From Paenibacillus paridis (GTDB lineage Bacteria; Bacillota; Bacilli; Paenibacillales; Paenibacillaceae): a stretch of 64,000 bases of DNA. A program made the position numbers and the translations under genes. The notes below the pieces were generated by a model. It was not told the origin of the DNA and made no database searches. It saw only the letters and a list, made by a program, of their open reading frames with translations. The stretch covers positions 58,882-122,881 of the forward strand of contig NZ_VCIX01000078.1 of NCBI RefSeq assembly GCF_006345825.1, read 5' to 3'. Positions 41,725 to 50,324 of this stretch are shown here, one piece after another (position 1 is the stretch's first letter; each line of letters begins with the position of its first letter).

Positions 41725-42743
41725 ACGATCACTTCCTGCCGCTGGCGCTCATCCTGACTAAAGCCGGCATACAGATTGCGAATAATCTCTTCGATCTCAG
41801 TTTCCTTGACCTTAAAATCCCGAACGGAGTAACGATCCATAATCCACTTGATAACCGCAGAGGAGTTAATATTTTTCTTATCGTAGACGAGCTGGCTTCG
41901 GGCGTCATCCGTTCGGCTGAATGAAATTCCCATACGGAGAAGCGCATCGTCCATCATAAAAGCCTCCTCCGTATCCAGCTCCATCGTCTCCATGTTGCCG
42001 TAATCGTTCTTCAGCGTATTCAGATTGCCGTCATACATAAGCCGGCCATGGTCGACAACCATTACGCGGCTGCATAGCTTCTCGATATCGGACATGTCAT
42101 GCGTCGTCAATATGACCGTCGTTCCTCTTTCCCGATTGATCTCGCGAATGAATTCACGGATTCTCTCTTTCACGACAACATCGAGCCCTATCGTCGGTTC
42201 GTCGAGATATACAATCTCCGGATCATGCAGCAGCGCTGCGCACAGGTCTGCACGCATCCGCTGGCCGAGGCTAAGTGAACGTACGGCAACATGTTTAAAT
42301 TCGTCTAGTCCAAGAATATCCCCAAACAGCGCCATATTTTGTTGATAACGATCCTCCGGTATTTCGTACATATATTTCGTTAGCCGAAGCGATTCAATCA
42401 CTGGCGTATCCCACCAAAGCTGGCTTTTCTGGCCGAACACGGCGCCGATCTTCCGCGCATTCTCGATCCGGTTCTCGAAAGGAACGAGTCCATTCACGCG
42501 CACGTCGCCACTGGTTGGCACGAGGATGCCTACCATCATTTTGATCGTTGTCGATTTCCCCGCACCATTGGGCCCGATATAGCCAACAATCTCGCCTTGA
42601 TCAATCATAAACGAAATATCCTCAACCGCCACCTTCTGCTCGTATTCCCGGTACACGAGACTTTTCATCAACGGCCAGAACCCGTCCTTTCGCTTTTGCC
42701 TTTTAAATTCCTTACGCAGATTTTCCACATGAATCAGCGACAT
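41721..42743 (-). CDS. ABC exporter ATP-binding protein
   Basis: 340 residues. Walker A G-P-N-G-A-G-K-S-T near 56-64, Q-loop in V-F-G-Q-K-S-Q, signature L-S-L-G-Q-R-M-R (variant of LSGGQ) near 150, Walker B I-V-Y-L-D-E-P near 175, and H-loop T-T-H-D. The N-terminal K-R-Q-K-R-K extension and a C-terminal domain are typical for ATPases of ABC-2 (PF06182) systems. First gene of the three-gene operon ending at 40110. Energises export of an unknown compound. Confidence 0.92.
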   Translation of the reverse strand: MSLIHVENLRKEFKRQKRKDGFWPLMKSLVYREYEQKVAVEDISFMIDQGEIVGYIGPNGAGKSTTIKMMVGILVPTSGDVRVNGLVPFENRIENARKIGAVFGQKSQLWWDTPVIESLRLTKYMYEIPEDRYQQNMALFGDILGLDEFKHVAVRSLSLGQRMRADLCAALLHDPEIVYLDEPTIGLDVVVKERIREFIREINRERGTTVILTTHDMSDIEKLCSRVMVVDHGRLMYDGNLNTLKNDYGNMETMELDTEEAFMMDDALLRMGISFSRTDDARSQLVYDKKNINSSAVIKWIMDRYSVRDFKVKETEIEEIIRNLYAGFSQDERQRQEVIV

Positions 42744-42888
42744 CGATGCCCCTCCCTTCTACCGAATTTTATTATTATAAAAGATGGAAAAAGTTACAGA
42801 TATATGGCGATCTAGTCTTTTGCAGTGTTCCTTTGGCTAACTGTCTGCTTTGACATGTGGAGCTCCGCTGCTCAGCAGAAAAAATAAG

Positions 42889-42932
42889 AAGGGCTGCGAC
42901 AGGTCTCTCACTTGCACCCTGTTGCAGCCCTC
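42889..42932 (-). terminator. Intrinsic terminator after the spore-coat-like gene
   Basis: Minus strand: AGGGCTGC-a-ACAGG pairs with CCTGT-c-GCAGCCCT across a 15-nt loop; T-rich sequence follows. Confidence 0.8.
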
Positions 42933-42968
42933 AAATTAGCTGAAGATGAAATTTCCCCGATAGCAGCC

Positions 42969-43427
42969 TTATCCTTTTTTACATTTCCAAGACTGTTTCC
43001 CGCACCGCTTTCTATTCTCTTTGACGCCAACCTCCACAGCCGTTATCGAAGAGAGTTTAATATACGTAATGACGCCTCTTACATTAAGAATGACGCTGCC
43101 GTCTGAAATGCCCAAATAGATGCCTACATGCGACGTTCCATCAAAATGAATCCGAATATTGGGCGTTCCTACGCCAATTCGAAGAAGAATAGTTAAGATG
43201 CTGCTGCTTTTCCCACTACTTTTGTTGCAGCAGCTTTTATTCCCACCATTCTGATGGCCATCGCTTTTATTGCCTTGGCTTCGGTTCTTTGAGCTTTTGT
43301 TGCCTGAACTTTGGTCTCCTCCACCCTTGCTGCCATGGCTATGGTTCTTTGAGCCCTTACTGCCTGAGCTTCGGTCTCCTCCGCATTTGTTTCCCCCTTT
43401 TCCCGACATTCCTATCATCTCCTTCAT
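42969..43427 (-). CDS. Spore-coat-like protein: Gly/Ser/Lys/Asn repeats plus DUF2642-like domain
   Basis: 152 residues. Residues 8-75 are low complexity, built of imperfect 14-16 residue units with the pattern G-S-K-x-S-K-N-x-S-x-G-S/N-K, basic and with several Cys; the corresponding DNA shows the repeat. Residues 78-135 form a beta-rich domain (H-V-G-I-Y-L-G-I-S-D-G-S-V-I-L-N-V and Y-I-K-L-S-S-I-T-A-V) resembling the LSm-like DUF2642/CotG-associated domains in Bacillus coat proteins. The tail is Lys/Cys-rich. This combination suggests a spore coat or crust protein; the call rests on composition and domain resemblance. Confidence 0.65.
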   Translation of the reverse strand: MKEMIGMSGKGGNKCGGDRSSGSKGSKNHSHGSKGGGDQSSGNKSSKNRSQGNKSDGHQNGGNKSCCNKSSGKSSSILTILLRIGVGTPNIRIHFDGTSHVGIYLGISDGSVILNVRGVITYIKLSSITAVEVGVKENRKRCGKQSWKCKKG

Positions 43428-43485
43428 ATTAATAGAATCACTGCTATCATATGGAGATTAATAGATTTTGGTGTGTATATTTAGG

Positions 43486-44373
43486 TTACAGCTGCGATTC
43501 GAGGCTTTTAAACATATAATCCGCTATTTTTGCGTAGTCGTGGGTAGGGTGTGGCTGACCGATCTGTAACGTTGCCCACATGGCATTCCAGAATTGGACG
43601 ACGAAGATCATATTATCCAGCGCGGAGAGCAGGGCTTTCCCTTCTGCCTCACCAAAATAACTGGAAAGCAGCCGTTCTTTCTCGTTTGGTGTAAACGAGC
43701 AGCCCATGCACGCGAGATCAAACAGAATATCGCCCATACCCGCATACTCCCAATCCAGCAGCCTAATGGAACCGTCATATAGGAAGTTATTGGCGAAAGG
43801 ATCGTTATGGCAAAACCCTCGAAAACGGGCCGCCTCCAGCGCCCGGCTGTGCTGGATGTTCAGCAGCTTATTCACGAGGCTATCCAATGTTGAAGGCAAT
43901 GAAAGCTGTCTCGCTCTCGCCAATTGAATGCGATCCTCAATGTCTCGGTATGGAGAAAATTCATAGGCAATGGATGGCATCTGATGAATTCTTTTGAACA
44001 AGTCCACGATTCCGTCAATTTGCTCCATTAAATCTTCGTCTCGAAATGCCCTTCCTTGAACAAAGCGGGTAATCATATGCCCATTCTCAGGGTCAAGAAA
44101 CAATAGCTCGGGTGCTATCGAGTGGCCATCCAGCACTTGCAAAGCTGCTGCTTCGGCATGTCGATTGATACCTAGCTCATGTGATTTGGCACCGCCAATC
44201 CGTACCACTACCTTTTCCCCGCCATTGAATACGATAAAATTCCGATTGGTCAGCCCGCTATCTTGGAATTCAATCGACACCTCTTCAGAATGCCAACCCA
44301 ACTCCTTCTTAATCAGTTGATGCACGAGCCTCATGCTCTCAGCCTCAACTCTAGCGCTCTCATCATTGGCCAC
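43486..44373 (-). CDS. Choline kinase/LicA-like phosphotransferase
   Basis: 295 residues. APH/choline-kinase fold: G-L-T-N-R-N-F near 39-45 (substrate/ATP loop), V-V-V-R-I lysine-equivalent strand, Brenner motif C-H-N-D-P-F-A-N-N near 188-196, metal motif L-L-D-W-E-Y-A-G near 205-212. The N-D-P and D-W-E-Y-A signatures favour choline/ethanolamine-type kinases over antibiotic kinases. Monocistronic. Confidence 0.82.
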   Translation of the reverse strand: MANDESARVEAESMRLVHQLIKKELGWHSEEVSIEFQDSGLTNRNFIVFNGGEKVVVRIGGAKSHELGINRHAEAAALQVLDGHSIAPELLFLDPENGHMITRFVQGRAFRDEDLMEQIDGIVDLFKRIHQMPSIAYEFSPYRDIEDRIQLARARQLSLPSTLDSLVNKLLNIQHSRALEAARFRGFCHNDPFANNFLYDGSIRLLDWEYAGMGDILFDLACMGCSFTPNEKERLLSSYFGEAEGKALLSALDNMIFVVQFWNAMWATLQIGQPHPTHDYAKIADYMFKSLESQL

Positions 44374-44491
44374 AACGACACCTCTTCTTCAATTAAGAGT
44401 TCGTGGATAAAATAAATACGATTTCGCTTTCATTGTAATTTTTATCCTGAAATGTTGTCAATCAACTTCATATACTTGGTTAATACCAGCA

Positions 44492-44537
44492 AAAATAAAA
44501 AACGCCTTAATCATCCCGTGAAGAATGATCAGGCGTT
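44492..44537 (-). terminator. Intrinsic terminator of the patB/ABC operon
   Basis: Minus strand: AACGCCTGATCATT pairs with GATGATTAAGGCGTT, followed by TTTTTATTTTT. 43 nt after the patB-like stop codon. Confidence 0.88.
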
Positions 44538-44579
44538 CATTGCAAGCCGCGGCTTGGCATTTTCATTTGGCACACGGCA

Positions 44580-45755
44580 TTAATTCAAATCAAGCTTAGA
44601 CACGGCTTGCTTCATCTGATACAGAGCTTGCTCAAGCACGGCTCGCGGAAAGCCAATGCTCATACGAAGAAAACCTTCGCCGTTGCCGCAGGAAGCTCCG
44701 TCTCTAAACGCGATTTTTGCTTCGCGCAAGAAATACGGGGCAAGCTGCTCGGGCGGAAGCCCAAGCTTGCGGGCATCCAGCCATAATAAATAGGTCGCTT
44801 CCGGCTGAATGAGCTCCAGCTGAGGAATATGTTCCCGTAAGAATTCCCCTACCAACTTCGCATTTTCTTCAATGTACGGGACAAGCTGATCAACGTAATA
44901 CCCCCCATGCCGATAGGCAGCCTCCAAGGCCACCATGCCAAATACCGGTCGGTCGATGGCTTTGTTGTTGATTAAGGCAACGCGGAACGCTTCGCGCCAG
45001 CGCTCATTCGGAATAATCGCTGCGGACGAACGCATGCCAGCTAGGTTGAAGGTTTTGCTCGGATTAACCGTTACCATGCAATGCTGGGCTATTTCTTCCG
45101 AAATGGCAGGCAAAGGAATGTGAGTGAACGCCTCGTAGACAATATCGGCATGTACCTCATCGGAGACGACAAACACATGATGACGCAAGCATAGCTCGGC
45201 CATCCGCGTCAGCTCTTCCTTCGTCCAGCAGCGCCCAACAGGATTATGCGGATTGCACAGCAGCATCAGCTTGGTGCGCGGGTTGCTGAGCTGTCGCTCC
45301 AAATCCTCAAAGTCTATCTCATAGCGGCCATTGCGCAGGACAAGCTTATTTTCCGCTTTCATACGTCCGCTATTGTCAATTAAGCTGTGAAATGCATGAT
45401 AAACCGGCGTTTGAATTAACACTCGGTCTCCTGGCTGAGTAAATGCCTGCACCGCAAATACAAGCGAAGAACCAACTGAAGGTGAATATTGAACCCATTC
45501 CGGCTCAATGGGCAACTCGAAGCGGCTAGCCATCCAGTGCTGGACAGCAAGCCCCAATTCAGCGCTCTCTGCAACATAACCAAACATCCCTTGATTTACC
45601 CGACTAGCGAGCGCATCCATAATGGGCTGTGCGGTTTGAAAATCTGTCTCTGCCAAATGCATTGGCAATACATCTTCCGGATACAGGCTATACATTTGCG
45701 AATCGGTATGACGCCGATCGTACTGTACGCTAAAGTTATGGGTGAGAGCCATCAT
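44580..45755 (-). CDS. patB: PatB/MalY-type PLP-dependent C-S lyase
   Basis: 391 residues, class I/II aminotransferase fold. The PLP lysine is Lys234 in N-P-S-K-T-F-N-L-A-G, with Asp199 in V-S-D-E-V-H and the N-P-H-N-P-V-G motif near 168-174. The N-terminal D-V-L-P-M-H-L-A-E-T-D-F block is diagnostic for the MalY/PatB cystathionine beta-lyase group, which splits C-S bonds of cysteine conjugates to pyruvate, ammonia and a thiol. Last gene of the operon behind the amino-acid importer (18-nt gap), suggesting the lyase acts on the imported amino acid. Confidence 0.9.
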   Translation of the reverse strand: MMALTHNFSVQYDRRHTDSQMYSLYPEDVLPMHLAETDFQTAQPIMDALASRVNQGMFGYVAESAELGLAVQHWMASRFELPIEPEWVQYSPSVGSSLVFAVQAFTQPGDRVLIQTPVYHAFHSLIDNSGRMKAENKLVLRNGRYEIDFEDLERQLSNPRTKLMLLCNPHNPVGRCWTKEELTRMAELCLRHHVFVVSDEVHADIVYEAFTHIPLPAISEEIAQHCMVTVNPSKTFNLAGMRSSAAIIPNERWREAFRVALINNKAIDRPVFGMVALEAAYRHGGYYVDQLVPYIEENAKLVGEFLREHIPQLELIQPEATYLLWLDARKLGLPPEQLAPYFLREAKIAFRDGASCGNGEGFLRMSIGFPRAVLEQALYQMKQAVSKLDLN

Positions 45756-45773
45756 TTGCCTCTTTCTATGCTG

Positions 45774-46514
45774 TCAGTTTTCGGAAAATACCATGCCCAG
45801 AAATTTCTTCGTCCGCTCCTGCTGTGGATGTTCAAAAAAGCTTTGCGGATCGCCTTCTTCAATAATCGAGCCTTCCGCCATAAAGATAATTCGGTCCGCG
45901 ATTTCTCTAGCGAAGGACATTTCATGGGTGACGATCAGCATCGTTGTATCGGTATTGACGATAGAGCGGATGACCTGCAGCACTTCGCCTACCAGCTCGG
46001 GATCAAGCGCCGAGGTTGGCTCATCGAGGAGAATCACCGAAGGATTAACTGCAAGAGCACGTGCAATCGCTACCCGCTGCTGCTGCCCGCCGGAGAGCAT
46101 TGCCGGATAGCTGTCTGCTTTGCTCGCGAGCCCCACCTGCTCCAGCAGCCGAAGGCCGAGCTTCTCGGCATCGGGCTTAGTCATCTTCTTCGTGACAACG
46201 AGCGATTCAATGACGTTTTGCAGCGCTGTTTTATTTTTGAATAAATTGTAATGCTGGAAAACCATCGCCGATTTTTGCCTTAACGCGTAAGCGTCGGATT
46301 TTTTCAGCTTACTCGTGTCCACCTCTAGGCCGTCGATTTCAATATGCCCGGCGTCCGGCACCTCCAGCAGGTTGAGACAGCGCAGCAGCGTGGACTTGCC
46401 TGAACCGGAAGGGCCGATAATCGCAACAACCTCACGGCGCTTCACTTCTAAGTTAATGTGCTTAAGCACCTCGTTATCCCCGAAATGCTTCTTTAACCCG
46501 CTCACCTTTAGCAT
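45774..46514 (-). CDS. Polar amino-acid/cystine ABC ATPase
   Basis: 246 residues. Walker A G-P-S-G-S-G-K-S-T near 33-41, signature L-S-G-G-Q-Q-Q-R near 140, Walker B V-I-L-L-D-E-P-T, H-loop V-T-H-E-M. The highest resemblance is to the GlnQ/TcyN class. 10 nt after the permease gene. Powers the importer made with 46525-47193 and 47198-48010. Confidence 0.93.
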   Translation of the reverse strand: MLKVSGLKKHFGDNEVLKHINLEVKRREVVAIIGPSGSGKSTLLRCLNLLEVPDAGHIEIDGLEVDTSKLKKSDAYALRQKSAMVFQHYNLFKNKTALQNVIESLVVTKKMTKPDAEKLGLRLLEQVGLASKADSYPAMLSGGQQQRVAIARALAVNPSVILLDEPTSALDPELVGEVLQVIRSIVNTDTTMLIVTHEMSFAREIADRIIFMAEGSIIEEGDPQSFFEHPQQERTKKFLGMVFSEN

Positions 46515-46524
46515 ATCAGAACTC

Positions 46525-47193
46525 CTATCGATAAGGCTTGCTCATCACCTTTTCCAATTTTCCCTGCAGCATGCTCAGCACAATGGTTACTGCCCAATAA
46601 ATCAGCGCAACGGCGATATAGCTCTCCAAAAAGCGGAAGGAGTTGCTAGCCAAAATTTTCGTTTGCGCGAAAATATCGGTGACGCCAACCGTAAAGGCCA
46701 GCGAGGACTCCTTGACCAGCATAATTAAATAATTTCCAAGACTCGGAACGGCGATCCGCAATGCCTGCGGCAGCACGACCCGGCGAAAGCCTTGCCATTT
46801 GGTCATGCCGACGGACAAGCAGGCTTCCATTTGTCCGCTATCCACCGCATTAAGCGCGCCACGGAATTCTTCCGCCAAATAAGCGGCATTCTTAAAGCTA
46901 AGGGCTACAATCGTCGCCGTAATTGCATCAATAAACGTGAATTCGGGGAAAACCTGCGGTATCCCTACGTAAAAAATAAACAGCGTAACCAATGTCGGCA
47001 CCGAGCGGAAGAAGGAAATGTACACCTTTGCCAGCGGCGACAAAATAAAAATTTTATTATTGATGATAAGTGCCAGCACAATACCCATCAGGCAAGCCAG
47101 CAGCATGGAGCCTACTGCGAGCATGAGTGTCATCGGCAAATACTTCAGCAGCCGCGGTATCGCTTCGAATATAAACGCGGTATCGAAATTCAT
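46525..47193 (-). CDS. Amino-acid ABC permease (His/Glu/Gln/Arg type)
   Basis: 222 residues, five hydrophobic helices and the EAA motif about 140-160 (E-A-C-L-S-V-G-M-T-K-W then V-L-P-Q-A-L-R-I-A-V-P). TcyL/TcyM-like length. 4-nt gap to the binding-protein gene. Confidence 0.93.
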   Translation of the reverse strand: MNFDTAFIFEAIPRLLKYLPMTLMLAVGSMLLACLMGIVLALIINNKIFILSPLAKVYISFFRSVPTLVTLFIFYVGIPQVFPEFTFIDAITATIVALSFKNAAYLAEEFRGALNAVDSGQMEACLSVGMTKWQGFRRVVLPQALRIAVPSLGNYLIMLVKESSLAFTVGVTDIFAQTKILASNSFRFLESYIAVALIYWAVTIVLSMLQGKLEKVMSKPYR

Positions 47194-47197
47194 CAGA

Positions 47198-48010
47198 TTA
47201 GTCAGCCTTGCTAATATCTTGTTTCAAATGCTCATTAGACAGCTTAGTCAGCGTGCCGTCCTCTGCAAGGGCTTGCAACGCTTCGTTGAAGGAATCACGC
47301 AGCTTTTGGCCATCTTCCGTATTCGGGAATGGGAAGGCTTCTTCATAAGTATACACAGGGTCCCCTGCTTTCTTCAAAGCAAGACCTGAGTTATCGATAA
47401 GCAGTTGTGCGCCCGCACGGTCCATAATATAAGCGTCGAGCCGTTTCAGAGCTACATCGTTTAAAATAACGCTTGGGTCTTCGTAAGTCGTAATGTTCAG
47501 CTCGTTGTTCGGATCGTTTGCCCGCAAATAAGCTTCTTTGCTTGTCCCTACGTCAACGCCGATTTTTTTGCCTTTCAAATCCGCCAGCGATTGGATGGAA
47601 TCATCATCAGCACGAACGATAAGCTGTGCCCCTGAGTAAATATAGGTTTGGGAGAAAATATATTTCTCTTTACGCTTTTCATTCGCTTCAACCTGATTGG
47701 CAATCGTGTCGATTTTGCTCGCATCCAGCATTCCGAACATGCCAGCCATATCAGCGGTCGTCCAGTTTACTTTCGTGTAACCCAAATGCTTAGCTACAGC
47801 TTCCGCTACGGCAATATCATAGCCTTCCAGCTTGTCTCCATCTTTCTTGGAGAAACCGATGCTCACGCCGTAGGTAGCTAGGTTGAGCTCTTTACTCTCT
47901 GTAGCGCTACCCGTGCCAGTACCTTCAGAATCATTTGCTTTTGTACCGCATGCTCCTAGCACCAACGTCATTGCAAGCATTAACAAGACCACACTTTTTT
48001 TGCCAAACAT
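47198..48010 (-). CDS. Amino-acid-binding lipoprotein (cystine-type)
   Basis: 270 residues. Lipobox L-G-A-C (Cys21); family-3 solute-binding fold with G-Y-D-I-A-V-A-E-A-V near 63-72, I-D-T-I-A-N-Q-V near 100, and G-V-D-V-G-T-S near 150. The pattern Q-V-x-x-N-x-x-R-K-x-K-Y-x-F-S resembles TcyJ/TcyK and other cystine-binding proteins. With the PatB lyase in the same operon, a sulfur-containing amino acid or conjugate is the likely ligand. SD AAGGAGG; a palindromic operator lies in the leader (48031-48042). Confidence 0.9.
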   Translation of the reverse strand: MFGKKSVVLLMLAMTLVLGACGTKANDSEGTGTGSATESKELNLATYGVSIGFSKKDGDKLEGYDIAVAEAVAKHLGYTKVNWTTADMAGMFGMLDASKIDTIANQVEANEKRKEKYIFSQTYIYSGAQLIVRADDDSIQSLADLKGKKIGVDVGTSKEAYLRANDPNNELNITTYEDPSVILNDVALKRLDAYIMDRAGAQLLIDNSGLALKKAGDPVYTYEEAFPFPNTEDGQKLRDSFNEALQALAEDGTLTKLSNEHLKQDISKAD

Positions 48011-48030
48011 GTTGAACAGCCTCCTTTTAG

Positions 48031-48042
48031 TAGATCGATCTA
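48031..48042. promoter_or_regulatory. LacI-type operator in the leader of the amino-acid importer operon
   Basis: TAGATCGATCTA, a perfect 12-bp palindrome with central CG, 21 nt upstream of the binding-protein start. The same core, extended to 14 bp, occurs at 49384-49397 on the other side of the lacI gene. Confidence 0.65.
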
Positions 48043-48146
48043 ATTTTTCGCGAAACGTAGGCGGTTTGCCTTAAGAGCCAGCAGTCCGTACACGCTTGTT
48101 TCTATCGGAAAATAAGCATTGTTCATTTCCCATTAGTTTAGTTGGA

Positions 48147-48175
48147 ATTATAGCAAGTTGAAATTTGAATGTCAA
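48147..48175 (-). promoter_or_regulatory. Consensus sigma-A promoter of the amino-acid importer operon
   Basis: Minus strand: TTGACA (48175-48170), 17 nt, TATAAT (48152-48147): a perfect consensus promoter about 140 nt upstream of the binding-protein start. The palindrome at 48031 lies in the transcribed leader, where a bound repressor could act as a roadblock. Confidence 0.8.
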
Positions 48176-48210
48176 TGACCGTTTTTAGGAATAAGGAAGG
48201 GGTGCATCGA

Positions 48211-49260
48211 TTAATGCACGCCCATAAAATGAGTCGAAGATTCACGGATAACAAGCTTTGGCGGTAAAATGATTCTTGCAGCCTCCAGCGGAGCCCGCTC
48301 AGAAGCTTCAGGACTAATGCGCTCATGCAGTAGATTCGCAGCTTCAATTCCCCACTGTCCGGAGCCAACGGCGATAGTTGTCAGGCCAGGATTCGCAGTG
48401 GCTGCTTCTTTAATATCATCGAAGCCAACGAGAGCCAGATCCTTGCCGGCGACAAGGCGATTTTCCCTCAGGCCGACAATAACGCCAAGCGCGACAATAT
48501 CATTATGACAAATCGCCGCCGTAGGCAGCTTGCCCTGCTGAACCAGCTCGCTAATAATGATACTTCCGCTTTCACGAGTAGGCGGCCCGGGAATCACTTG
48601 CTGGTAATCAGCAGGAATACGGGATATTTCCAGCCCTTCGTGGTAACCCGCAAGACGCTCATTATACGCGGAGGTATGCGGCGTGCCGCCAAGCAAAGCG
48701 ATGCGCTTATGACCTTGGTCGGCCAAATGCCTTACGGCCATCTGCGTGCCCCATTTAAAATCAGTGCCAATATAATCAACTTGTACGCCAGAAATTTCAC
48801 GTCCAATAAGAACGCAAGGAACGTTCAAATGCTTGAGCCGCGCAAACACAGCAGGATTAGTGCCTGCCACCGGAGCCATTATAATGCCGCAAACATGATG
48901 CTCCAACATTGTCTCCAATACGCGTTCCTGCTTGGTTTCCGATTCAAAGGTCATCCCAAGCAGCGTGGTGTAACCCAGCTCGTCCAGCCGATCCTGCAAA
49001 TTGGCAAGCAGCTCGGAGAAGAAGGGATTTCCGATATCCGTTATAATAATGCCCACGGTGGAAGAACGTCTGGAGCGAAAGCTGGCAGCCACACGGTCAT
49101 AGACATAACCTAGCTTATTCATCGACGCATGGACCTTCTGTTTGGTTTGCTCCGTAATCGATGAGCTGCCCCTGACAACAAGCGATGCCGTAGCCCGGGA
49201 TACACCTGCATCCTTCGCGACATCCTGAAGCGTTACGCGTTTTTCTTTTTTGTCGCTCAC
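48211..49260 (-). CDS. LacI family repressor
   Basis: 349 residues. N-terminal LacI HTH (V-T-L-Q-D-V-A-K-D-A-G-V-S-R-A-T-A-S near 9-26) with hinge helix region to about 60 (R-V-A-A-S-F-R-S-R-R), then a periplasmic-binding-protein-like effector domain about 65-340 (G-I-I-I-T-D-I-G-N-P-F-F, I-C-H-N-D-I-V-A-L-G, L-V-G-F-D-D). It sits between two transcription units that share the TAGATCGATCTA palindrome and is probably their local repressor. Effector unknown: an amino acid, a thiol conjugate or a CoA-pathway intermediate. Confidence 0.92.
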   Translation of the reverse strand: MSDKKEKRVTLQDVAKDAGVSRATASLVVRGSSSITEQTKQKVHASMNKLGYVYDRVAASFRSRRSSTVGIIITDIGNPFFSELLANLQDRLDELGYTTLLGMTFESETKQERVLETMLEHHVCGIIMAPVAGTNPAVFARLKHLNVPCVLIGREISGVQVDYIGTDFKWGTQMAVRHLADQGHKRIALLGGTPHTSAYNERLAGYHEGLEISRIPADYQQVIPGPPTRESGSIIISELVQQGKLPTAAICHNDIVALGVIVGLRENRLVAGKDLALVGFDDIKEAATANPGLTTIAVGSGQWGIEAANLLHERISPEASERAPLEAARIILPPKLVIRESSTHFMGVH

Positions 49261-49343
49261 AATCAGTCACACCTCTTTCGTTAAAAAAAATTATAGTACA
49301 TAACAGCAGCATATGGAAAGAGCTGAGATTCCGCTTCCTGCTG

Positions 49344-49372
49344 TTGACAGGCGGAATACCGTTTTCTATAAT
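49344..49372 (+). promoter_or_regulatory. Consensus sigma-A promoter of the hydratase/CoA-transferase operon
   Basis: TTGACA (49344-49349), 17 nt, TATAAT (49367-49372), a perfect consensus promoter. The palindrome at 49384-49397 starts 11 nt downstream of the -10, over and just after the expected start site. Confidence 0.88.
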
Positions 49373-49383
49373 CAATGGAAAGA

Positions 49384-49397
49384 TTAGATCGATCTAA
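49384..49397. promoter_or_regulatory. LacI-type operator at the hydratase/CoA-transferase promoter
   Basis: TTAGATCGATCTAA, a perfect 14-bp palindrome with central CG, the form used by LacI-family repressors; placed for steric repression. Also 124 nt upstream of lacI, possibly giving autoregulation. Confidence 0.75.
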
Positions 49398-49457
49398 TAA
49401 GGCAACTTCTATGTTAGTGGACATCCATTTCTATTCGTATAAAAGGTGGTAATATTC

Positions 49458-50261
49458 GTGTCAAACAATCCGGGAATTGAATTTCGCAAGGAAGGCCGCA
49501 TCGGGATTATCCGTTTCAACAATCCTCCGCTGAATCTGGGAACAAATAACGGGCTTGCGCTGCTTGAACAGATTTTAGCCGATATCGAGTCGGATAGCGA
49601 GCTTCGTGCCGTAGTGCTGACCCATAATGGCAAAGTTTTTTCAGCGGGCTCTGACATGAATGAAATTCAGAAGCATCTGGAGAAGAACACGTATGTCAGC
49701 GAAAAAATGGAGAGCGAGGTTCGGCTGCGTACCCGCTTGTCCCTCCTTCCCATTCCGACAATTGCCGCGCTAGACGGCTCTGCATACGGCGGCGGCTTTG
49801 ACTGGGCGCTCAGCTGTGACATGCGGGTTGCAGCTCCTCATGTTGTGCTTTCCTTGCCGGAGGTAAACATCGGCTCCTTCCCGGGAAGCGGCAGTGCTTA
49901 CCGAATGACCCGTCTAATCGGATCGGGAAGAGCGATGCAATTTATGCTGTTTGCCAAGCAGATGAGTGCGCAAGAGGCGCTGAGCTTGGGCGTGGTGAAC
50001 GAAATCGCCAATGAAGGGACAGCTTATGAGCTCGCCTATCGATGGGCAGAGGAGATTGCCGCCAAATCCGGTTCAGCCGTACGTGCTGTGAAGGAAGCGC
50101 TCAGCCGCATTTTTATGACGGAGCAGAGATGGCTTGATCTAACGCAGCTCGAAATTTCACAAAAGGTTGCGGATAGCGCCGACTTCCGTGAAGGCATGCA
50201 GGCCTTTTTCGAGAAACGCCCGCCTATTTTTGAAGGCGATGCCGCCCCTGACTCGAAGTAA
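49458..50261 (+). CDS. Enoyl-CoA hydratase/isomerase family protein
   Basis: 267 residues from GTG 49458 (AAAGGTGG with 8-nt spacing); an in-frame GTG four codons earlier lies in the SD. Crotonase fold: oxyanion-hole motifs S-A-G-S-D-M near 62-67 and Y-G-G-G-F-D near 107-112, L-P-E-V-N-I-G near 130-136 with one of the catalytic glutamates. Acts on an acyl-CoA, hydrating or isomerising a double bond. First gene of a two-gene operon with the CoA-transferase; strongly promoted and probably LacI-repressed. Substrate unknown. Confidence 0.9.
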   Translation: MSNNPGIEFRKEGRIGIIRFNNPPLNLGTNNGLALLEQILADIESDSELRAVVLTHNGKVFSAGSDMNEIQKHLEKNTYVSEKMESEVRLRTRLSLLPIPTIAALDGSAYGGGFDWALSCDMRVAAPHVVLSLPEVNIGSFPGSGSAYRMTRLIGSGRAMQFMLFAKQMSAQEALSLGVVNEIANEGTAYELAYRWAEEIAAKSGSAVRAVKEALSRIFMTEQRWLDLTQLEISQKVADSADFREGMQAFFEKRPPIFEGDAAPDSK

Positions 50262-50324
50262 GCGTGATATAACCATTAAAAAACAGCACAGACGAAAGCA
50301 ATTGAAGAAGGAGAATCGTTCATC

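Noticed and set aside
48011..48210. S-box, T-box or CymR site in the leader of the amino-acid importer
   Set aside because: No SAM riboswitch or T-box core was found; a GGAATT match to the CymR motif is isolated and the rest of the motif does not fit.
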